Below, piece by piece: positions 1-6,630 of a stretch of DNA of 6,630 nucleotides. Location of the stretch: NCBI GenBank assembly GCA_015661035.1, contig JACVJA010000084.1, forward strand, positions 1 through 6,630, given 5' to 3'. The stretch comes from Candidatus Calidifonticultor daggyaiensis (lineage in GTDB: Bacteria; Actinomycetota; Humimicrobiia; Humimicrobiales; Humimicrobiaceae). The stretch's first letter is position 1; the number at the start of each line of letters is the position of its first letter. The notes under the pieces are model-generated. The model was not told where the DNA came from and did not search any database. It saw only the letters and a list, made by a program, of their open reading frames with translations. The position numbers and the translations under genes are program-made.

Positions 1-207
1 ATCAGCATAACCCTCAAAAACTTTTTGCTCTGGTGTTACGACTTTTAAAAAAATTTTGCTTTTTTGCTCACTCTTATTATCTTCACTAATATTATTGCTG
101 ATATCGCTTTTAACACTGATTCTGCTGTTATAGGTATTATAATTCTTATTAGTATTGGTATTATTAGTATCGCTGTTATTATTAGTATTGCTTGTTTTAT
201 CATTCAT
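1..207 (-). CDS. atpC: F1Fo ATP synthase epsilon subunit, N-terminal part (3' end outside window)
   Basis: Epsilon sits on the central stalk with gamma, contacts the c-ring and can inhibit ATP hydrolysis. Sixty-nine codons are visible. Residues 52-69 read IFLKVVTPEQKVFEGYAD, which matches the first strands of the epsilon beta-sandwich (family pattern: hydrophobic-x-V-V-T-P-E-x-x-x-F-x-G). In most bacteria that block starts within the first five residues or so. Here about 50 residues precede it, very rich in Asn, Thr, Ser and Lys (12 Asn in the first 28). The ATG at 205-207 is the only ATG, GTG or TTG in frame between the upstream stop (226-228) and the conserved core, so the extension is probably translated unless a rare ATT/ATA start is used. 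The ribosome site is weak (AAGAAAAG about 13 bases upstream). It lies last in the operon, 187 bp after atpD, the usual place. The C-terminal helical domain is not visible. Confidence 0.9.
   Translation of the reverse strand, partial: MNDKTSNTNNNSDTNNTNTNKNYNTYNSRISVKSDISNNISEDNKSEQKSKIFLKVVTPEQKVFEGYAD
145..192 (-). repeat. 18-bp tandem repeat coding for Asn/Thr-rich start of epsilon
   Basis: Reading the coding strand, 175-192 is AGCAATACTAATAATAAC and 157-174 is AGCGATACTAATAATACC, matching at 16 of 18 bases. A partial third copy (AATACTAATAAG) follows at 145-156. The peptides are SNTNNN, SDTNNT and NTNK. The unit is six codons, so copy-number change keeps the frame. Confidence 0.75.
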
Positions 208-394
208 TATTTTACTAATCTTTTCTTATTGATTATTTACTTTGATATTTAATAATTGTTAAATAATTAAACATTTTATAATTATTGACATTTAATTAGA
301 AACATTAATAAAAATTTTTTAACTTTGTTAAAGATTTATTAGGAACTATTCAATTTAGCTTGTTAGCCAGCTTTTATTTAGAAGAATTAAAGTT

Positions 395-1987
<1,593 letters not shown>

Positions 1988-2013
1988 TTATAACTTTTTT
2001 AAGTATTTTATTA

Positions 2014-3102
2014 TCAATCCAAAGCATTTGCACCTGAAATAATTTCAGAGATTTCCATTGTAATTTGCTGCTGTCTTGCCCTATGATACATTAAAACTAA
2101 TTCTTTTATCATCTCTTCAGCATTTTCACTTGCACTCTTCATTGCGGTCATTCTTGCCCCCGTTTCGCTTGCACTTGATTCCAGCAAGGCGCTATATACA
2201 ATAGTGTAAATATATTCCGGCAGTAATGCACTTAAAACTTCTTGATGTGATGGGTCATAAATAAATTCCGGATGAATCCTACAGACCTTTTCACCTATTT
2301 TTACTTCCCCAATACTTATTATTTTTTCTTGTAAATATTTTTTATTTTCAGTAACTGACAAATTAAGGTTTAATTCTTTATTTGAAATTTTACTACTAAA
2401 TGTATTTTTATTATTTAAACCCTTATCTGTTTCTAATCTAGCCGTTTTTTTATTGCTAACTTCATCACCTGCTTGGAAAAAAGATTCATTAATTGATTCT
2501 GATAAATAATCTTGTGCATAAATCGGTATTGGAAGAAGCTGGATAATTGTAGGAATATGCTCTGCTGGATTTTTAAACATAGTATAACATACTAAAACCT
2601 TATCTGCATCACCTTCCAAATATTGTTTTATAATTTCTCTTGATATTTCCCTCGCATCTAGAAATTTTGGATAATCTGATAAATTCTCATAAATTTTCTC
2701 AAGTTCATAACCCATATACTTAAAATAATTTTTTCCTTTTGTGCCAATCATTATTATTTTTACCTGTTTATCTGCATTGGCTAATTGTTTTATTGTTCTT
2801 TCAATAAGTCTAATTATATTAGAATTATAGCCGCCGCATAAACCTCTATCTCCTGTTATAGCTAGTATTAAATATACCTCGTCTTTTTGAGGTGGAGTTA
2901 ACAAAGGATCAGATATAAATCCAGAAAAGCAAGCAATATCAGCAATTATTTCTTCTATGCTAAAAGTAAAAGAACGGGCTTCAAGAACCCTTGCTTGGGC
3001 TTTTCTTATTTTTGAAGAGGCAATCATTTCCATTGCCTTGGTTATTTTTTGTGTACCAGAAATGCTCTTTATTCTGCTTCTAATTTTTTCTGATTTTTCC
3101 AT
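2014..3102 (-). CDS. atpG: F1Fo ATP synthase gamma subunit with a long internal insertion
   Basis: Gamma is the rotor shaft that turns inside alpha3beta3 and joins it to the c-ring. The N-terminal helix (IRSRIKSISGTQKITKAMEM, 8-27), the GDRGLCGGYN motif (84-93) and the C-terminal helix (RMTAMKSASENAEEMIKEL, then YHRARQQQITMEISEIISGA) are all well conserved. At 362 residues it exceeds the usual 285-295. The excess lies between LLPIP (189-193) and FIYDP (280-284): 86 residues, against 13 in the E. coli protein. The inserted part is rich in Asn, Ser, Lys and Glu and looks largely disordered, ending in a more ordered stretch (IISIGEVKIGEKVCRIHPE). The position matches the regulatory insertion of chloroplast and cyanobacterial gamma, but there is only one cysteine (C274), not a redox pair. 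The ATG has no obvious Shine-Dalgarno. The frame is uninterrupted. Confidence 0.97.
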   Translation of the reverse strand: MEKSEKIRSRIKSISGTQKITKAMEMIASSKIRKAQARVLEARSFTFSIEEIIADIACFSGFISDPLLTPPQKDEVYLILAITGDRGLCGGYNSNIIRLIERTIKQLANADKQVKIIMIGTKGKNYFKYMGYELEKIYENLSDYPKFLDAREISREIIKQYLEGDADKVLVCYTMFKNPAEHIPTIIQLLPIPIYAQDYLSESINESFFQAGDEVSNKKTARLETDKGLNNKNTFSSKISNKELNLNLSVTENKKYLQEKIISIGEVKIGEKVCRIHPEFIYDPSHQEVLSALLPEYIYTIVYSALLESSASETGARMTAMKSASENAEEMIKELVLMYHRARQQQITMEISEIISGANALD

Positions 3103-3110
3103 ACCAAAGC

Positions 3111-3195
3111 TTTTCTGCTTATTAAATCTTTTTGCTAAGTAAACTTTTCTGCTTAATAAATTTTTCTGCTTAATAAACTTCTATACCTAATAAAC
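3111..3195. repeat. Five degenerate ~17-bp tandem repeats in the atpA-atpG spacer
   Basis: Plus-strand units are: 3111-3128 ttttctgcttattaaatc; 3129-3144 tttttgctaagtaaac; 3145-3161 ttttctgcttaataaat; 3162-3178 ttttctgcttaataaac; 3179-3195 ttctatacctaataaac. Units three and four differ at one base. The array begins about eight bases before the atpG start codon and fills almost half of the 190-bp spacer. The remainder (3196-3292) is AT-rich with looser copies of a gcttaat/gtttaat motif. Confidence 0.8.
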
Positions 3196-3292
3196 ATAAC
3201 AAACTCTTAAGCTAAATATATTTTTTATGCTTAATGTTTTAGTTAATCTTTTTTAGTATTGTTTTAATATTATGTTTAATATTTTGAATAAA

Positions 3293-4804
3293 CTAATTAA
3301 ATGTACTTTTAAATTTTAATATTGCATTTGATATTTTTTCTTCTAACTCCAAGCTTATATCCTTTGTTTTTCTAAGCTCATCAACAATTGATGTCTGGCT
3401 TACATGAATAAATTCTAAAAACTCCTTTTCAAATTTAGAAATTTTATTTACCTCCAAATCGTCAAGAAAACCTTTAGTCAAGGCAAAAAGTATTAAAACC
3501 TGGTCTTCAACATCCATAGGTTTATATTGACCCTGCTTTAAAACCTCAACAGTTCTTTCCCCGCGAGCAAGCTGCTTTTTTGTTTCTTTATCAAGTTCTG
3601 TGCCAAATTTTGCAAATGTTTCAAGCTCCCTATACTGTGCTAAATCAAGTCTAATCATACCGGCGACCTTTTTCATTGCATTAATTTGTGCATTACCACC
3701 TACACGAGAGACAGAAATTCCAGGATTTATTGCCGGTCTTACTCCAGCATTAAAAAGATCTGATTCCAAATAAATCTGCCCATCTGTTATTGAAATTACA
3801 TTTGTAGGAATATAAGCTGAAATATCACCAGCTTTAGTTTCAATGATTGGTATTGCTGTTAAAGAGCCTCCACCCATTTCATCTGAAAGCTTTGCTGCTC
3901 TTTCTAAAAGTCTTGAATGAAGATAAAAAATATCACCCGGATATGCTTCCCTTCCCGGCGGCCTTCTTAAAAGAAGTGATAACTGTCTATATGAAACTGC
4001 ATGTTTTGACAAATCATCATACATTACTAAAGCATGCTTCCCGCTATACATAAAATATTCACCAATCGCACAGCCAGCATAAGGAGCAATATATTGCAGT
4101 GAGGCGGGAGTTCTAGCAGTGGCACTTACAATTATTGTATAATCCATTGCTCCAGTTTCGCTGAGTTTTTCCACAATACGAGCAATAGTTGATGTTTTTT
4201 GGCCAATTGCTACATAAATACAGTATATGTCTTTTCCCTTTTGATTTATTATTGTGTCAATTAATATAGCTGATTTTCCGATACTTCTATCTCCAATAAC
4301 AAGTTCTCTTTGCCCTCTTCCTATTGGAATCATTGAATCTATTGCTTTTATTCCTGTTTGAAGTGGTTCTTTTACAGGCTGCCTTTTTACAACGCTTGGA
4401 GCTAAAAATTCCACTGGTCTAAAATTTTTTGATTTTATAGCGCCTTTTTTATCTAAAGGATTTCCAAGCGGGTCAATAATTCTGCCTACTAACTCTTCAC
4501 CAACAGGAACCTGTAAAATCCTGCCGGTACATTTTACTGGATCACCTTCCTGAATTTTTATATAATCTCCAAGTATTATTGCGCCAATCTCATTTCTGTC
4601 TAAGTTTAATACAACACCATAAACATTATCTGGAAATTCAAGCATTTCTCCCGCCATAGCATTTGAAAGACCTGAAATTCTTGCAATACCATCAGATGCT
4701 TCCAACACTTTACCAACTTCTTCAGCAACAGCTTCTCTTTTATATTTATCTATTTCAGTACTAATTATCTTTGCAATTTTTTCAGAATTAATTTGCAATG
4801 CCAA
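3293..4804 (-). CDS. atpA: F1Fo ATP synthase alpha subunit
   Basis: Alpha alternates with beta in the F1 head and carries the non-catalytic nucleotide sites plus the arginine finger. Hallmarks are present: [28 protein letters not shown], and [10 protein letters not shown] containing the catalytic Arg. The P-loop reads GDRSIGKS at coding-strand bases 4294-4271, where most alphas have GDRQTGKT; it keeps the Lys and a hydroxyl residue. I place the start at a TTG (4804), giving 503 residues beginning [10 protein letters not shown], because GGGGTGA lies five bases upstream and the product then lines up with the usual alpha N-terminus. Other in-frame choices are TTG at 4798, GTG at 4813 and TTG at 4825. 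The gene overlaps the atpH end by 17 bases, suggesting translational coupling. It ends with TAG. Confidence 0.97.
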   Translation of the reverse strand: MALQINSEKIAKIISTEIDKYKREAVAEEVGKVLEASDGIARISGLSNAMAGEMLEFPDNVYGVVLNLDRNEIGAIILGDYIKIQEGDPVKCTGRILQVPVGEELVGRIIDPLGNPLDKKGAIKSKNFRPVEFLAPSVVKRQPVKEPLQTGIKAIDSMIPIGRGQRELVIGDRSIGKSAILIDTIINQKGKDIYCIYVAIGQKTSTIARIVEKLSETGAMDYTIIVSATARTPASLQYIAPYAGCAIGEYFMYSGKHALVMYDDLSKHAVSYRQLSLLLRRPPGREAYPGDIFYLHSRLLERAAKLSDEMGGGSLTAIPIIETKAGDISAYIPTNVISITDGQIYLESDLFNAGVRPAINPGISVSRVGGNAQINAMKKVAGMIRLDLAQYRELETFAKFGTELDKETKKQLARGERTVEVLKQGQYKPMDVEDQVLILFALTKGFLDDLEVNKISKFEKEFLEFIHVSQTSIVDELRKTKDISLELEEKISNAILKFKSTFN

Positions 4805-5375
4805 ATTCTTCACCCCTAATCTCAATAGATTTTAGTTTGTTTTTTAAATCTTGTATTTTGTTTTTCAAGCTTAAATCTATTATCTTTTCACCAATCCTAA
4901 TAATAATTCCTCCAATAACTTCCGAATCCAAAATATTTTTTATCCTAACATCCAGCCCGGTCTTTAAGTCCACTTCATTTTTTATTTGTCTTAATAGTTT
5001 ATCGTCCAGCTCTATTGCACTTATTACTTCAACTAAAACCTGTTTTTTATAACTGCTTACAAGCAAAACATAATCGTTATAAATCTGATCTATTTCTTCA
5101 ACAACATCAAGTATTATAAGCATAGAGATAAAAGCTTCAATACACTTACAAGCCTCACCCGAAAATAACTCAATTAATGAATTTATTTTAGCTGTTTTAG
5201 GAACTGAAGAATCAGTTAAATATTTTTTAAAATCTATATTATTTAAAATTTCCTCTTTAATTTGATTTAATTCTAGTTCAGTTCTATCAATTAACCCGGC
5301 TGAAACCGCTAAATCAAATAAAGCATGAGCATAATAGCTTGACTTAAATTTATTATCTTTTTGTTTTTCTGCCAT
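4788..5375 (-). CDS. atpH: F1Fo ATP synthase delta subunit (OSCP-type)
   Basis: Delta caps the F1 head and links it to the b stalk. The family shows in [14 protein letters not shown] (14-27), the N-terminal helical bundle, and in the C-terminal signature [25 protein letters not shown] (150-174). At 195 residues it is a little longer than the usual 175-185. The extra residues are a Lys-rich N-terminus of about ten residues and a short tail ([12 protein letters not shown]) whose codons also hold the atpA ribosome site and start. The ATG has only a weak purine-rich stretch (AGAAAAG) directly before it. It lies between atpF (169-bp repeat-filled spacer) and atpA (overlap), the standard order. Sequence divergence is high, as is normal for delta. 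Confidence 0.95.
   Translation of the reverse strand: MAEKQKDNKFKSSYYAHALFDLAVSAGLIDRTELELNQIKEEILNNIDFKKYLTDSSVPKTAKINSLIELFSGEACKCIEAFISMLIILDVVEEIDQIYNDYVLLVSSYKKQVLVEVISAIELDDKLLRQIKNEVDLKTGLDVRIKNILDSEVIGGIIIRIGEKIIDLSLKNKIQDLKNKLKSIEIRGEEFGIAN
4810..4816 (-). promoter_or_regulatory. Ribosome binding site of atpA inside atpH
   Basis: GGGGTGA on the coding strand, within the last codons of atpH and five bases before the TTG at 4804. It favours that start over TTG at 4825, which has no visible site, and over TTG at 4798, which would be 11 bases away. Confidence 0.55.
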
Positions 5376-5403
5376 CTTTTCTAAAAATTATAATTGAAAT
5401 TAT

Positions 5404-5530
5404 AATTGGTATCTTATACAACTTACTATCTTACAAGTTCAGTATGTTAAAAATTCAATATTTTACAAATTCAGTAACTTATAAATCTAATATTTTATAA
5501 ATTCGGCAGCTTAAAATTTAGTATCTTATA
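5404..5530. repeat. Eight degenerate 16-bp tandem repeats in the atpF-atpH spacer
   Basis: Plus-strand units: 5404-5418 aattggtatcttata; 5420-5434 aacttactatcttac; 5435-5450 aagttcagtatgttaa; 5451-5466 aaattcaatattttac; 5467-5482 aaattcagtaacttat; 5483-5498 aaatctaatattttat; 5499-5514 aaattcggcagcttaa; 5515-5530 aatttagtatcttata. The approximate consensus is AAATTCAGTATCTTAT. The last six units keep an exact 16-bp register. The array fills most of the 169-bp spacer between the two stalk genes. Copies are too diverged to have arisen recently. No terminator hairpin was seen. Confidence 0.8.
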
Positions 5531-5544
5531 ATTTGTAATTATAT

Positions 5545-6048
5545 TTAAATGTTTACAACTTCTTTTAGGCTTTCTTCTATTAGCTTTTTATGGTCTTCTT
5601 CAGTTAAAGTTTTATTTATTAATTTTTCAGCAGCATCAAGTGCAATATCTACAATCTGATTTTTTACAGCAATTACTGATTTTTCCCTTTCTGCCTTTAT
5701 TTCTTCAAAAGCAGCTTCTAAAATTTGCCTTGATTTTTCATTTGCCTTTTCTTCTATTTCCTCTTTTGCTTTTTTAGCCTGCTCCTTGCTTTCCTCAATT
5801 ATAGCTTTTGCTTCTTTTCTTGCTTGCTCAAGTAAAACTTTCTGTTCTTCTAAATATTTTTTTGCTTCATCTTTTTGTCTTTCAGCAGAATTTACAGCCT
5901 CTTGTATTTCATTTTGCCTTTGAGAAAGCATTTTATTTACAGGCTTTAAAACAAATTTTAATATTACTACTAATAAAATAACAAAAACTATAATAGACCA
6001 AAAAAGGGTGCTTGTTGCAGGATTAATAATTTTTAAAACCTCTTCCAA
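5545..6048 (-). CDS. atpF: F1Fo ATP synthase b subunit (peripheral stalk)
   Basis: The b subunit anchors the stator in the membrane and binds delta at the top of F1. One N-terminal membrane helix is seen at about residues 13-33 (STLFWSIIVFVILLVVILKFV), followed by the typical LKPVNKML turn. A long charged coiled coil rich in Glu, Lys, Ala and Gln runs from about 38 to 145, and a short C-terminal part (AAEKLINKTLTEEDHKKLIEESL) resembles the delta-binding end. At 167 residues the length is normal. Only one b-type gene is in the window, so a homodimer is likely; a b' gene elsewhere cannot be excluded. The start is TTG, well supported by AGAGGTGA seven bases upstream. Confidence 0.96.
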   Translation of the reverse strand: MEEVLKIINPATSTLFWSIIVFVILLVVILKFVLKPVNKMLSQRQNEIQEAVNSAERQKDEAKKYLEEQKVLLEQARKEAKAIIEESKEQAKKAKEEIEEKANEKSRQILEAAFEEIKAEREKSVIAVKNQIVDIALDAAEKLINKTLTEEDHKKLIEESLKEVVNI

Positions 6049-6055
6049 GTTTTAA

Positions 6056-6063
6056 TCACCTCT
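6056..6063 (-). promoter_or_regulatory. Ribosome binding site of atpF
   Basis: AGAGGTGA on the coding strand, seven bases before a TTG. This strong site identifies the TTG at 6048 as the true start of the b subunit. Confidence 0.75.
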
Positions 6064-6173
6064 AATAATTATAATAATGTATAGTTTACATATAGTTTAA
6101 AACTAAATTTATATTTAAGCTTGTTTATACTTAAACTTGTTATATTAAAACTTATAAATTTCAATAATAAAAT

Positions 6174-6244
6174 AATATTTCTAATTCTTAAAATATTTCT
6201 AATACTTAAAATTATTTAAAATTTGACCTTTTTAAAATTTAACC
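6174..6244. repeat. Two adjacent 16-18-bp tandem duplications after atpE
   Basis: Units at 6174-6190 and 6192-6208 match at 16 of 17 bases (18-bp period). Units at 6215-6228 and 6231-6244 match at 13 of 14 (16-bp period). They are the best-preserved pairs in the atpE-atpF spacer and have the same period class as the repeats in the other spacers. Confidence 0.65.
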
Positions 6245-6359
6245 CTTCACTTACTCAGCAAAAACATTATCCCACAAACAATTACAAAAAATATTAGGTA
6301 AAAATTCAAGCCGCAAAATAAATGTAAAAAAATAAGCTAAAAAGTTAAACTGAAAAAAA

Positions 6360-6590
<231 letters not shown>

Positions 6591-6595
6591 TTATT

Positions 6596-6601
6596 CCTCC
6601 T
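6596..6601 (-). promoter_or_regulatory. Strong ribosome binding site of atpE
   Basis: AGGAGG on the coding strand, five bases before the ATG. It is the closest to consensus in the window, fitting the need for many c subunits per complex. Confidence 0.8.
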
Positions 6602-6630
6602 GCCTACTTTGTAAAAGTTTAATATTATTA

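Larger units (their letters stand above)
6049..6359. other. 311-bp atpE-atpF spacer with paired short repeats
   Basis: No recognisable gene is present. It is very AT-rich and holds several adjacent duplications on the plus strand: atagttta at 6081-6088 and 6092-6099; ttaagcttgtttatac (6115-6130) and ttaaacttgttatatt (6131-6146); aatatttctaattctta (6174-6190) and aatatttctaatactta (6192-6208), one mismatch; tttaaaatttgacc (6215-6228) and tttaaaatttaacc (6231-6244), one mismatch. The part at about 6241-6310 is less AT-rich and contains a hydrophobic 20-codon minus-strand frame (6247-6309, TTG start, no good ribosome site), which I do not call a gene. No GC-rich hairpin followed by a U-run was found, so read-through from atpE into atpF is likely. 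Confidence 0.7.

Noticed and set aside
64..252. Plus-strand frame of 62 codons rich in Ile
   Set aside because: It is the complement of the Asn/Thr-rich start of atpC (AAT codons read as ATT). It has no ribosome site and the opposite frame has a clear epsilon core.
285..313. TTGACA on the plus strand with an AT-rich -10-like element
   Set aside because: The -10 match is poor, no plus-strand gene follows, and such matches are expected in AT-rich DNA.
318..332. Small inverted repeat TTTAAC-TTT-GTTAAA between atpD and atpC, as a terminator
   Set aside because: The six-pair stem has a single G-C pair and it lies in mid-operon; too weak to call.
2957..3142. Plus-strand frame of 61 codons with hydrophobic stretch
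   Set aside because: Antisense to the conserved N-terminal helix of gamma and to the spacer repeats.
3847..4053. Plus-strand frame of 68 codons
   Set aside because: Antisense to the most conserved part of alpha; no family resemblance.
4798..5052. Plus-strand frame of 84 codons
   Set aside because: It lies fully antisense to atpH, which has strong family signatures; the product is a low-complexity Ser/Ile/Phe string.
5404..5530. CRISPR array
   Set aside because: The 16-bp units are directly adjacent and degenerate, with no unique spacers between conserved repeats and no cas genes.
6591..6630. Possible C-terminal end of atpB just upstream of atpE
   Set aside because: A minus-strand frame (NNIKLLQSRQEE, stop directly before the atpE ATG) is open to the edge, but 12 residues show nothing specific to the a subunit, and spacers in this operon are long.

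Overview
This window is most of an F1Fo ATP synthase operon from a strongly AT-rich bacterium, read entirely on the minus strand. From right to left, in transcription order, the genes are atpE (c), atpF (b), atpH (delta), atpA (alpha), atpG (gamma), atpD (beta) and the 5' part of atpC (epsilon), which runs off the left edge. This is the standard bacterial atp order. The a-subunit gene (atpB) would be expected beyond the right edge but is not visible. Nothing on the plus strand looks real. Bacterial Shine-Dalgarno sites and TTG starts show it is bacterial. I cannot assign a phylum: the c and b subunits are of a general bacterial type with no clear lineage marker.

The genes make one machine. 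The c-ring (c) carries the ion-binding carboxylate. The b stalk and delta hold the alpha3beta3 head still, gamma and epsilon rotate inside it, and beta makes ATP. Catalytic and coupling motifs are intact, so the enzyme is probably active. The c subunit lacks the known sodium ligands, so proton coupling is the best inference.

This is a conserved housekeeping operon, not a new system, but it has an unusual architecture. First, the spacers are long for an atp operon (about 311, 169, 190, 89 and 187 bp; only atpH and atpA overlap), and four of the five contain degenerate tandem duplications of about 14-18 bp. Second, three subunits carry extra, low-complexity Asn/Ser/Lys-rich segments: about 50 residues at the start of epsilon, about 30 at the start of beta, and about 70 inside gamma. 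The epsilon and beta extensions contain 18-bp (six-codon) tandem repeats, close to the spacer repeat length. One slippage-type expansion process may therefore have lengthened both spacers and tolerant coding positions. The gamma insertion lies where photosynthetic ATP synthases carry their regulatory insertion, but it lacks the redox cysteine pair.

No convincing intrinsic terminator or internal promoter was seen in the spacers, so one polycistronic transcript is the simplest reading.
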